From JACCZR01 sp035296565 (GTDB lineage: Bacteria; Actinomycetota; Thermoleophilia; Solirubrobacterales; Thermoleophilaceae): DNA of 64,000 bases. The notes under the pieces were generated by a model that searched no databases, had not been told where the DNA came from, and saw only the letters and a list, made by a program, of their open reading frames with translations. Both the position numbers and the translations under genes were made by a program. The stretch covers positions 1 to 64,000 of the forward strand of contig DATHAQ010000051.1 in assembly GCA_035296565.1 (NCBI GenBank), given 5' to 3'. Shown here one piece after another: positions 56,691-64,000 of the stretch (position 1 is the stretch's first letter; every line of letters begins with the position of its first letter).

Positions 56691-58015
56691 CTACCGGACG
56701 CTCAGGGGCGCCGGCAAGCGCTTGAGCGCGCGGCGATAGCGGCGCATCGACGCCCGGCGAAAGTCCCCGTGGGTCTGGTTGCGCAGGCGCGCGACGCGCT
56801 CGCGGTGGAGGCGATGCGAGCGGTTCTCTTTGTGGCCGATCACGTCTCCGGTGCGAATGCCGTAGCGCCCTTGCAGGTGGCGCGTGAGCCGCAGCGAGGC
56901 CGCGATCTGACGACGGTTGCGCAAGATCCCGCCATCGCTGGTGCCCACGTGCTCGATCCCTATCGCCGTGTAGTTCAGGCCGACGGTGTGCCGGCACATG
57001 ATGTTCGTCGGCACCAGGTGGTAGATGCGCCGCGGCGGTCGATCACGTAGTGCGCGCACACGCCGGGCAGCTCGCCCAGCTCGGGGTCCGGCCGGTTGCG
57101 AGCGAAGGTGTTGTAGGCCGAGGAGAAGCTGTTGGTCGCCGTGTAGTGCTGCACGATCACGCGCGGGCGGTCGAGCGTGAAGGAGTCGATGCCGTAGTGG
57201 CGGCGGGCGTAGGCGCGCGTCTGGCGCTTGCGGTCGTCGCCGAAGGGGATGCGCTTGCGGATCGTTCGCGGCGGCGCGACCGCCTTGGCGACCGCGAGGA
57301 GGGCGCCCGCGTGCCGGCGCGTGGAGCGCGGCGACAGCCGCCCCGCGGGCAGCTCCACCACGAACGCGGTCGAACCCCGCACGGTGCGGTTCTGCCAGCT
57401 CGTGGCCACGCCGGGCAGCGGAGCCAGGCGGCGGTGGCGCATGCGCGCGCCACGGGCGTAGATGGCCTCCAGGCGCACGTCCCCGCCGCTGCGCTTGGTC
57501 ACCAGGTTCTTCATCTGGTGGTACCAGACGGTGACCCGTGGGCGGATGCGCAGCGTCAGGTCGCGCACTACGCGTGACTCCGGCTCGGAGAAGGGCTCCG
57601 GGCCCGGGTAGAAGGTGTCGAAGGGGCGGCCGCCCGGGCGCCAGCCGACCCCGAAGTTGCGGTTGAGGTCCACACCACGCGCGTTCTGCCGGCGGTGGGC
57701 CCGGACGCCGTCGGGGTTCACGGCGTCGATCAGCCACAGCTCGGTGCCCCGCGGCGGGCGGGCGCCGCGCAGCCGCCGGCTGACCGCCATGCCGGCCTGC
57801 TCGTTGCCGTGGATGGCGCCCACCACCAGGACCTTGCGGGGCGCGGCCGGGTTGCCCACCCGGACCGCGGTGATGGCCCGGCCCTGCGCCGAGCGCCCCA
57901 CCTCCTCGCTGCGCGCCTGAGCGGAGACGGGCAGCGCGAGCAGCAGCACGGCGGCGGCGACGAGGAACGGGCGCACCGGGGCCAGTATGTAGCGTCGGAG
58001 CTGTGACCCAGCCAA
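56691..58015 (-). pseudogene. M14 carboxypeptidase fused to an amidase_2 domain, with a frameshift
   Basis: The first frame has a signal peptide (an inner GTG at 57976 gives the cleaner start) and an M14 zinc peptidase: HGNE, NARGVDLNRNF, YHQ and ELPAG. It then enters an amidase_2 domain (VIVQHYTAT through YVIDRRG). Near 57029-57033 one base appears lost; the rest (RIYHLVPTNIMCRHTVGLN, IGIEHVGT, VIGHKE) continues in another frame to 56691. A wall-hydrolase fusion is likely. Real inactivation or sequencing error cannot be separated here. Confidence 0.8.
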
Positions 58016-59154
58016 TCGCCGCGCTGGCCGCCGAGCACGGCCGCCTCGCAGTGGACACCGAGTTCATGTCCGAGCGGCGCTACCGGGCGCTGCTGTGCCT
58101 CGTTCAGGTCGCCGTTCCCGACCCCGCGGCCGAGGACGGCGTTCGCACCGACGTCCTGGACCCGCTCGAGGGCGACTTCGACCCCGCCCCGCTCGCCGCC
58201 GCGCTGGCCGATCCCGCCATCGAGGTGGTGATGCACGCGGGCCGTCAGGACGTGGCCCTGCTGCGCCGGGAGTGGAACACCGAGGTCCACTGCCTGTTCG
58301 ACACCCAGGTGGCCGCCGGCTTCCTCGGCCTCGGGCCCCAGGAGGGCTACGAGTCCCTGGTGCGGCGCGTGCTCGGGGTCAAGCTCAAGGGCGGCGAGGG
58401 CTTCACCCGCTGGGACCGGCGTCCCCTCACCGACGCGCAGCTCGCCTACGCCCGTGCCGACGCCAGCCGCCTGCTCGCACTGGGCGAGAACCTCCAGGAG
58501 CGTCTGGAGGCCCGCGGGCGGCTGGAGTGGGCGCTCGAGGAGTGCCGCCCGCTCGAGCGCTCCAGCGACGAGCGCGACCCCCAACGGCTGTTCGAGCGCC
58601 TGCCCAAGCTCGGTCGCCTCAGCGCCGAGGGCCGCGGCGTGGCCCGCGAGCTGGTCGACTGGCGCGAGCGCGCGGCCGAGCGCGCCGATCGCGCGGCCAC
58701 CTCGATCCTCCCGGACCAGGCGCTTACCGAGGTGGCGCGCCGCATGCCGGAGACACGCGCGGCCCTCGAGGAGATCCGCGGCCTGCCCCAGCCCACACTG
58801 CACCGGCGCCATCGCGAGTTGCTCGACGCGGTGAGGCGCGGCGAACAGCGGGAGGTGCCCGCCCCCTCCGGCGGGGCAGCGCCGCGCGACTCGCGCGACG
58901 CCCCGGTGATCGCCCTGTCCCAGGCGGTAGTCCGCCACCGCGCCCAGGAGGCCGAGGTCGCCACCGAGCTTGTCGCCACGCAGGCCGAGATCGCGGAGCT
59001 CGTGGCCTCGCTGCGCAACGGCGACCGGCCCCGGGCCCGGGCGGCCGGGGGCTGGCGCCACGAGCTGGTCGGGCGCGAGCTGGAGGAGCTGCTCGCCGGG
59101 CGGCGCTCGGTCTCCGTGGCCGAGGGCGCGCGCCTCGAGCTGGGCGAGGTCTGA
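58003..59154 (+). CDS. rnd: Ribonuclease D-like 3'-5' exonuclease with HRDC domain
   Basis: 383 aa from GTG. DEDD motifs: LAVDTEFMSE (I), HAGRQDVALL (II) and AQLAYARADASRLLAL (III). One HRDC domain (about 205-280) follows, with a charged C-terminal helix region. It trims tRNA and other RNA 3' ends. Its start is 26 bp from, or overlaps, the divergent M14/amidase start. Confidence 0.95.
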   Translation: MTQPIAALAAEHGRLAVDTEFMSERRYRALLCLVQVAVPDPAAEDGVRTDVLDPLEGDFDPAPLAAALADPAIEVVMHAGRQDVALLRREWNTEVHCLFDTQVAAGFLGLGPQEGYESLVRRVLGVKLKGGEGFTRWDRRPLTDAQLAYARADASRLLALGENLQERLEARGRLEWALEECRPLERSSDERDPQRLFERLPKLGRLSAEGRGVARELVDWRERAAERADRAATSILPDQALTEVARRMPETRAALEEIRGLPQPTLHRRHRELLDAVRRGEQREVPAPSGGAAPRDSRDAPVIALSQAVVRHRAQEAEVATELVATQAEIAELVASLRNGDRPRARAAGGWRHELVGRELEELLAGRRSVSVAEGARLELGEV

Positions 59155-59183
59155 ACAGCGCCGCGCCGGGGTAGGGCATCGCC

Positions 59184-59546
59184 ATGCCGACCGAGCCCTC
59201 CACCCCAACGCTGTCCGAGATCGTGCGACGCGCCGCCGAGGTGACCGACCCGGGCAACGACCTCGTCGAGGACCTCCAGCAGCGGACCGAGGACTCCGAC
59301 GAGCCGGTCACGGCGATCGAGGACATCGACGAGCGCATCGCCGAGGAGGTGGGACGAATCGACCCGGAGGGCGACGACCCCGTGCTCGTAATGACCGCCG
59401 CCGTGGCGGTCTACCTGGCCCACCGCCGCGACGAGCTCGACGCGCCCCGCGATGAGCTGCTTCGCCTGGCCGTCCGCGCCGAGTTCGACGGCTCCCCGCC
59501 TGACGAGGTGTCGGGTTGGCTCGCGGCGGAGGGCGTCTCCGCCTAG
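59184..59546 (+). CDS. Acidic protein of unknown function
   Basis: 120 aa, strongly acidic (many Asp and Glu), soluble, all-helical by pattern. LSEIVRRAAEV, VTAIEDIDERIAEEVGRID, VLVMTAAVAVYLAHRRDEL and WLAAEGVSA are its notable segments. No family is recognised. It lies 29 nt after rnd on the same strand and may be cotranscribed. Confidence 0.75.
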   Translation: MPTEPSTPTLSEIVRRAAEVTDPGNDLVEDLQQRTEDSDEPVTAIEDIDERIAEEVGRIDPEGDDPVLVMTAAVAVYLAHRRDELDAPRDELLRLAVRAEFDGSPPDEVSGWLAAEGVSA

Positions 59547-59549
59547 CGC

Positions 59550-59696
59550 TCAGGCGCCGGGCTCAGCGCGAGTCTGGCTCACCCAACCGGTCCCGCCGCA
59601 GGTGTCGCATACGCCTGCGGCCACCACCCCGGTGCCGTCGCAGTCGGGGCAAACGTCGTCACCTCCCGCCAAGGGCCCGCCCTCGTTCTCCGCCAT
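59550..59696 (-). CDS. 48-aa DnaJ-type zinc-finger microprotein
   Basis: From ATG: MAENEGGPLAGGDD, then VCPDCDGTG at 15-23 and VCDTCGGTG at 29-37, then WVSQTRAEPGA. The two CxxCxGxG motifs (Cys16/19 and Cys30/33) are exactly those of the DnaJ cysteine-rich domain, enough for one zinc. There is no J domain. It lies on the minus strand between two plus genes and overlaps neither. A regular double-motif ORF by chance is unlikely. Confidence 0.72.
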   Translation of the reverse strand: MAENEGGPLAGGDDVCPDCDGTGVVAAGVCDTCGGTGWVSQTRAEPGA

Positions 59697-59747
59697 GGGC
59701 GAAGCCTCTCAGGCCCGACGGCCGAAAGGAAGGCGAGACTGTGTCCG

Positions 59748-60476
59748 GTGACCGACGAAGAGGCACACCGCTTCGCGCGTGAGAAGGGGGTCTCGAAGCC
59801 GTTGTACGCATTTGTCGCGGGCACCCTCGCCCCGCTCATGCGGCTGTGGTTTCGCATGCACATCGAAGGCGCCGACCGGATACCGGAGGAGGGCGCTGCG
59901 ATCCTCGCGCCCAACCACAAGAGCTTCGGCGACTCCTTCTTCCTCGGCGTGTGCACCAAGCGGCGGCTGCGCTTCATGGCCAAGATCGAGCTGTTCCAGG
60001 GCCGCTGGGGAAGCACGCTGGTGCGATTGGGCGCGTTCCCGGTCAAGCGCGGGGAGGCCGACGACGAGGCGCTGCTCACCGCGCGGACCATCCTGGAGCA
60101 GGGCTGGCTGCTGGCGCTCTTCCCCGAGGGCACACGGGTGCGCGAGCCGGACGAGCTGGGAACGCCCCGCCGGGGCGCGGGGCGGCTGGCCCTCGAGAGC
60201 CGCGCGCCGCTGGTGCCCTGTGCGATCACCGGCACCGAGGACCTGCTGCTGGGCCCGCTCCCCAAGCCCAAGCGAGTCCAGGTGGCCTTCGGCGAGCCGA
60301 TTCCGGCCGACCGGCTGCCCGCCACGCCCGAGGCAGCGGGCGAGCTGGTCGAGGACCGGCTCTGGCCCGAGGTGACCGGCGAGTACCGGCGCCTGCGCTC
60401 GCGGCCGACCGTCGTCGCCGCCGTGCTCACCGCGCTGGGCTTGGGCGGCCTGGCGCTGCTCCGCCGCCGGCGCTAG
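59748..60476 (+). CDS. plsC: 1-acylglycerol-3-phosphate acyltransferase
   Basis: 242 aa from GTG. The NHKSFGDSFF block (HX4D motif) and FPEGTRVREPDE (third block) are present, with PCAITGTEDLLLG near the end. The C-terminus has a short hydrophobic segment (AVLTALGLGGLALL) ending in Arg residues, a likely membrane anchor. It makes phosphatidic acid. It fits the lipid bias of this part of the window. Confidence 0.92.
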   Translation: MTDEEAHRFAREKGVSKPLYAFVAGTLAPLMRLWFRMHIEGADRIPEEGAAILAPNHKSFGDSFFLGVCTKRRLRFMAKIELFQGRWGSTLVRLGAFPVKRGEADDEALLTARTILEQGWLLALFPEGTRVREPDELGTPRRGAGRLALESRAPLVPCAITGTEDLLLGPLPKPKRVQVAFGEPIPADRLPATPEAAGELVEDRLWPEVTGEYRRLRSRPTVVAAVLTALGLGGLALLRRRR

Positions 60477-60486
60477 CGTCCGAGCA

Positions 60487-61434
60487 GTGAGCTGGACCAC
60501 GGAGGACATCCCCGACCAGTCCGGGCGCACCGCCGTGGTGACCGGGGCCAACAGCGGCCTCGGGGCGGCCACCGCGCGCGAGCTGGCGAGGAAGGGCGCG
60601 ACCGTGGTGCTGGCCTGCCGCAACACCGCCAAGGGCGACGAGGCGGCCGCCGCCATCCGCGACGCGGCGCCCGGCGCCCGTGTGGAGGTCGCGAAGCTGG
60701 ACCTGGCCGACCTGACCTCCGTGCACGCCTTCGCCGAGGGCCTCGAGCACGAGCGGCTGGATCTGCTCATCAACAACGCGGGCCTGATGGCGATTCCCCG
60801 CCGTGAGACCAAGGACGGCTTCGAGATGCAGCTGGGCACGAACCACCTCGGCCACTTCGCGCTCACCGGCCTGCTCCTCGAGCGCATGGAGCGCGGCTCC
60901 GAGCCCCGCGTGGTGACGCTGTCCAGCGGCGCCCACCGCACGGTGCGCGGCGTCAACTTCGGCAACCTCCAGGGCGAGCGGCACTACTTCCGCTGGACGG
61001 CCTACGGGCAGTCCAAGCTGGCCAACCTGCTGTTCGCCTTCGAGCTCCAGCGCCGTTCCGACGCGGCCGGCTCCGCGGTCCGGTCGATGGCCGCCCACCC
61101 CGGCTACGCCGCGACCAACCTGCAGACCCGCGGCGGGAGCGGGAACGGCCTGCTCACGCGCGCCGAAGACGTGCTGATGTGGGTGGCCAACACCGTCGTC
61201 GCCCAGAGCGAGGAGATGGGGGCGCTCCCCACGCTGTACGCCGCCACCGAGCCGGGGCTGCCCGGCGGCTCCTACGCCGGTCCTGACGGGCTCGGCGAGC
61301 AGCGCGGTCATCCCCGGCTGGTCGGGTGCTCCGGCGCCGCCCGGGACGAGGAGGCCGCTCGGCGCCTGTGGGAGGTCTCCGAGGAGCTGACCCAGGTCCA
61401 CCCCACCTTCGCCCGGCCCGCCACCAGGGCTTGA
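60487..61434 (+). CDS. Short-chain dehydrogenase, retinol-dehydrogenase-like
   Basis: 315 aa from GTG. Cofactor motif TGANSGLGAATA, NNAGL, LSSGAHR with catalytic Ser, and the YGQSK active site. The insert around VNFGNLQGERHYFRW is usual for the retinol/protochlorophyllide branch. Substrate unknown. Its stop overlaps the next SDR start as TTGA. Confidence 0.93.
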   Translation: MSWTTEDIPDQSGRTAVVTGANSGLGAATARELARKGATVVLACRNTAKGDEAAAAIRDAAPGARVEVAKLDLADLTSVHAFAEGLEHERLDLLINNAGLMAIPRRETKDGFEMQLGTNHLGHFALTGLLLERMERGSEPRVVTLSSGAHRTVRGVNFGNLQGERHYFRWTAYGQSKLANLLFAFELQRRSDAAGSAVRSMAAHPGYAATNLQTRGGSGNGLLTRAEDVLMWVANTVVAQSEEMGALPTLYAATEPGLPGGSYAGPDGLGEQRGHPRLVGCSGAARDEEAARRLWEVSEELTQVHPTFARPATRA

Positions 61435-62255
61435 GCGCCGGAGCGCTGGTCACCGGGGCCGCGCGCGGCCTCGGCCTGGAGATAGCCCGAGTGCTCGCCG
61501 CGCGCGGGCTGGTGGTCCACGTGACCGACGTCGACCTCGAGGCCGCCGAGCGCGCCGCCGCCGAGCTGGGCGGCGCCGCCTTCGCCTCCGCGCTCGACGT
61601 GCGCGACGCGGAGGCCTGCCGCTCCGCCGCCCGCCGGACGGCCCGGGAGACCTCCGGCCTCTCCGTGTGGGTCAACAACGCAGGCGTGCTGGTGACCGGC
61701 CCGGCCTGGGAGCAGAGCGAGGAGACGCGCCGCCTGATGGTCGAGGTCAACGCTCTGGGGACCGTGAACGGGACGCTGGCGGCGCTCGAGCCGATGCGAG
61801 CGGCCGGCCGCGGCCACGTGATCAACGTGATCTCCCTGGCGGGGATCGTCGCCGCGCCGGGCGAAGCGGTCTACGGCGCCTCCAAGCACGCCGCGATGGC
61901 CTTCAGCCTCGGCACGCTCTACGACCTGCGCCAGGCCGGCGTGAAGGGGATCGACATGTCGTGCCTCTGCCCCGACGGCATCTGGACGCCGATGCTCTTC
62001 GACAAGCTCGACGACCGCGACGCGGCGGCCTCGTTCGCCGGCGTCCTGCTCCAGCCGCGCGCCGTGGCGGAGGCGGTCGGTCGGCTGGTCGACAAGCCGC
62101 GCCCGGTCACCATCCTGCCGCGCCGGCGCGGCCCCTTGCTGCGGGCGATCGACCTCTGGCCGAGGCTGGGCCAGAGGGCGATCGGACCGGCGCTGGCCGC
62201 GGGGCGGCTCAAGCAGCGGCGGATGAAGCGGAGGGTGAGGAAAGTTCCCCCCTAG
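61431..62255 (+). CDS. Short-chain dehydrogenase
   Basis: 274 aa from TTG of a TTGA overlap with the previous gene. VTGAARGLGLEIA, NNAGV, VYGASKHAA. The C-terminus is extended and basic (LKQRRMKRRVRKV), which suggests a peripheral membrane contact. The two SDRs are coupled and probably act on related substrates. They are followed by a 209-bp stretch with three hairpins. Confidence 0.92.
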   Translation: MSAGALVTGAARGLGLEIARVLAARGLVVHVTDVDLEAAERAAAELGGAAFASALDVRDAEACRSAARRTARETSGLSVWVNNAGVLVTGPAWEQSEETRRLMVEVNALGTVNGTLAALEPMRAAGRGHVINVISLAGIVAAPGEAVYGASKHAAMAFSLGTLYDLRQAGVKGIDMSCLCPDGIWTPMLFDKLDDRDAAASFAGVLLQPRAVAEAVGRLVDKPRPVTILPRRRGPLLRAIDLWPRLGQRAIGPALAAGRLKQRRMKRRVRKVPP

Positions 62256-62286
62256 GGTGCCTTCCGAAGGCGCGGCCCGGAGGCGA

Positions 62287-62311
62287 TGCTGTCCCTACAG
62301 AGCAGACAGCA
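62287..62311. terminator. Stem-loop in the SDR-VOC intergenic region
   Basis: TGCTGTC pairs perfectly with GACAGCA around an 11-nt loop. There is no T-tract. A smaller hairpin (GCCTT-CCG-AAGGC, 62260-62272) sits just before it. Both may be part of a longer structured 3' region. Confidence 0.45.
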
Positions 62312-62418
62312 CGTCGCCCTCCACGCCGCCCTCGGCACCGCCTCACAGCGGCGCCCGTACCGCCCTCACCGGCTCAGGCAGCTCCCGCGGCGACGAACCG
62401 ACATCACCGTCGACACCA

Positions 62419-62458
62419 CTGGAGGCTTGTGGGGGCTATGGACCCCTCAAACCTCCAG
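62419..62458. terminator. Two-tier stem-loop between convergent genes
   Basis: Outer CTGGAGG/CCTCCAG and inner GGGG/CCCC around CTATGGA form one extended hairpin. It lies 7 nt from the VOC gene stop, so it is the most likely terminator of that gene and may serve the SDRs too. It lacks a T-tract. Confidence 0.6.
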
Positions 62459-62464
62459 GGTTCG

Positions 62465-63319
62465 CTAGTCGCCCGCTACGAAGAGCAGGCGGTTGCGCCA
62501 CGGGTCATCAGCCACGAAGCCCCCGTCGGCTTCGGCGACCTCCACGCCGCCCGCCTCCAGGCGCTCGCGCAGGGCCGCCAGCGACTCCGGCCCGTCGAGC
62601 ACCACCGTCCACCGCCGGAGGCCGAGGGCGTCGGGCGGCGCGGCGGGCACGCCCTCACCGCGCCAGGTGTTCAGGCCCAGGTGGTGGTGGTAGCCCCCGG
62701 CCGCGATGAAGGCCGCGCTGGGGAACTGGGTCATCACCTCGAAGCCCACAAGGTCGCGGTAGAAGGCCAGTGCGCGCTCGATGTCGCCCACGTGCAGGTG
62801 CACGTGGCCCACCACCAGACCCGGGTCGGCCTGCGGGCGCAGCGCCTCGCCATCGGTCATCGACAGGAGGTCGGCCATGTCGAGCGGCGCCGGGCCGATG
62901 GTCTTGGGATCGCTCAGATCGCCCCAGCGCTCGCGGCCGCGGTCGGCGGCCAGCTCGATGCCGTTGCCGTCGGGATCGGGCAGGTAGATGGCCTCCGAGA
63001 TCCCGTGGTCGGACGCCCCGCTGATCGGCGTGCTCGTCTCCAGCAGCCGCCGTGCCGCCCGCGAGAGCTCCAGGCGCGAGGGATGCAGGAGCGCGAAGTG
63101 GTACAGCCCGGCGTGACGTCCGGCCGGCCGGCCCCCGGACTGCTCCTCCAGGACCAGCAGGTCCTCGCCGCCGGCGCCCATCGTGTTGGGCCCGTGCTCC
63201 TGCAGCCCGATCGAGCGCGCGTAGAAGCGCTTGGAGCGCTCGAGGTCGGTGACCGCGATGTGGACTGGGCCGAGCCGCAGCGTGTCGGGGAGGGTGGGGG
63301 TCGTCGAAGTCGTACTCAC
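62465..63319 (-). CDS. VOC-superfamily (glyoxalase/extradiol dioxygenase-like) protein
   Basis: 284 aa from GTG. Two VOC modules: residues about 15-130 (VHIAVTDLERSKRFY, YHFALL, GNGIELAAD) and about 165-284 (HVHLHVGDIERALAFY, YHHHLGLNTW). The first module keeps His, His and Glu metal ligands; the second ends NRLLFV, with no Glu. The whole resembles catechol-2,3-dioxygenase CatE-type proteins. Substrate unknown. Confidence 0.88.
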   Translation of the reverse strand: MSTTSTTPTLPDTLRLGPVHIAVTDLERSKRFYARSIGLQEHGPNTMGAGGEDLLVLEEQSGGRPAGRHAGLYHFALLHPSRLELSRAARRLLETSTPISGASDHGISEAIYLPDPDGNGIELAADRGRERWGDLSDPKTIGPAPLDMADLLSMTDGEALRPQADPGLVVGHVHLHVGDIERALAFYRDLVGFEVMTQFPSAAFIAAGGYHHHLGLNTWRGEGVPAAPPDALGLRRWTVVLDGPESLAALRERLEAGGVEVAEADGGFVADDPWRNRLLFVAGD

Positions 63320-63330
63320 GAAAAGTAAGT

Positions 63331-63780
63331 CTAGCTTCGCCGTTCGAGGACGACCAGTGGGATCTCGCGGTCGGTGCGGGCCCGGTAGGTCTTGAAGTCC
63401 GACCACTCGGCGTCCGCCTTGGCCCACAGCCGGTCGCGCTCCTCGGGAGCGGCCAGGCGGGCGCGGACGCGCCGCTTCTCGCCGCCCACCTGAACCGTCG
63501 TCTCCGGGTTGGCCTTGAGGTTGTGCAACCAGGCCGGGTTCTGCGGGTGGCCGCCCTTCGAGGCGACCAGGACCAGGTCGTCGCCGTCACGGGCGTAGAC
63601 GAGCGGAGTGGTGCGGCGCTGGCCGCTCTTGGCCCCAACATGGTCGAGCAATAGCATCTGGGGGAGCCCCGGGAAGCGGTGGCCGATGCGGCCTCCGGTG
63701 GCCCGGTAGGCGGCCGTGTGCGCTCCCGCCATGCGGTTGAGCAGCGGCCACGCGCGATCACCTATGTCGCGTACGCCCAC
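63331..63780 (-). CDS. Deazaflavin (F420)-dependent nitroreductase-family protein
   Basis: 149 aa from GTG. The split beta-barrel family is recognised by LLLDHVGAKSGQRRTTPLVY, DDLVLVASKGGHPQNPAWLHNL and DREIPLVVLERR. Ddn-like proteins reduce or bind substrates with F420. The presence of an F420 protein fits an actinobacterium. The divergent TerC-like gene starts only 15 bp away. Confidence 0.9.
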   Translation of the reverse strand: MGVRDIGDRAWPLLNRMAGAHTAAYRATGGRIGHRFPGLPQMLLLDHVGAKSGQRRTTPLVYARDGDDLVLVASKGGHPQNPAWLHNLKANPETTVQVGGEKRRVRARLAAPEERDRLWAKADAEWSDFKTYRARTDREIPLVVLERRS

Positions 63781-63795
63781 ACCCCGCACACTACG

Positions 63796-64000
63796 GTGCT
63801 GGCCGTGCTCGAGGTGACAACTGCCGGCTGGGCGCTGACGCTCGGCCTCATCGCGGCGCTCTTCTTCCTCGATCTGTTCGTGTCCGGGCGCCGCCCGCAC
63901 GCGGTGGGGTTCAGAGAGGCGACCGCCTGGTCTGTCTTCTACATCGGCATCGCGATCGCCTTCGGCGTCGTGTTCGGGGTGGTCGCCGGATGGGACTTCG
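63796..64000 (+). CDS. TerC-family membrane protein, 3' truncated by the window end
   Basis: 68 codons visible, from GTG (a GTG at 63805 is also possible). The first helix (GWALTLGLIAALFFLDLFV), the conserved RRPHAVGFREATAWS loop and the second helix (FYIGIAIAFGVVFGVVA) match TerC/Alx proteins, which export manganese or resist tellurite. The rest lies outside the window. Confidence 0.85.
   Translation, partial: MLAVLEVTTAGWALTLGLIAALFFLDLFVSGRRPHAVGFREATAWSVFYIGIAIAFGVVFGVVAGWDF

Overview
The window is very GC-rich, compact and bacterial. It looks like a chromosome segment of an actinobacterium, and I lean towards the Thermoleophilia/Solirubrobacterales. The reasons are a conserved actinobacterial gene order (valS-folC-ndk-mreBCD-mrdA-rodA-rng-rplU-rpmA-obg-proB-proA-nadD-rsfS), a LigD polymerase domain, an F420-type nitroreductase-like protein, a pair of genes resembling 10-methyl fatty-acid synthesis, frequent GTG/TTG starts and many short leaders. 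The class assignment is inference; no rRNA is present. Most genes are housekeeping genes.

Layout. 1-6.3 kb: the tail of a LigD polymerase domain, a primary-type sigma factor divergent from a DUF3616-like gene, lepA and murJ. 6.3-11 kb: rpsT, an 80-aa membrane protein, an aldehyde-dehydrogenase remnant, holA, comEC and comEA. 11-17.6 kb: a secreted propeller-like protein, acylphosphatase, a degenerate ureohydrolase, a LOG-like protein, leuS and a coiled-coil protein. 17.6-20.6 kb: a modABC molybdate importer headed by a MerR-Mop regulator with an inverted repeat touching its start codon. 20.6-43.5 kb: an epoxide-hydrolase-like protein, tRNA-Ala(GGC), and the long minus-strand superoperon running from an MBL protein and valS down to rsfS and the tRNA. 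It carries division, elongation, ribosome, proline and NAD genes. 43.6-49.8 kb: a cyclase fragment and a tig-clpP-[FdhF/YdeP oxidoreductase]-clpX run. 49.9-56.7 kb: a lipid region with a 48-aa protein, sixA, an FAD reductase, a CFA-type methyltransferase, a phospholipid N-methyltransferase-like gene, psd and pssA, and two paralogous DMT-type membrane proteins facing them. 56.7-64 kb: a frameshifted M14 peptidase/amidase fusion, rnd, a 48-aa zinc-finger microprotein, plsC, two SDRs, a VOC protein, an F420-type protein and the start of a terC-like gene.

Unusual points. A roughly 42-nt intergenic repeat occurs three times, each 8-11 nt after a stop codon and in the same orientation relative to its genes. 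Four broken genes or gene fragments are present. Three proteins under 50 aa are well supported. A molybdopterin oxidoreductase interrupts clpP-clpX while a molybdate importer lies 25 kb away. Two paralogous transporters each overlap the 3' end of a lipid gene antisense by about 75 bp. Apart from these the window is ordinary core genome. I see no CRISPR array, IS element or prophage.
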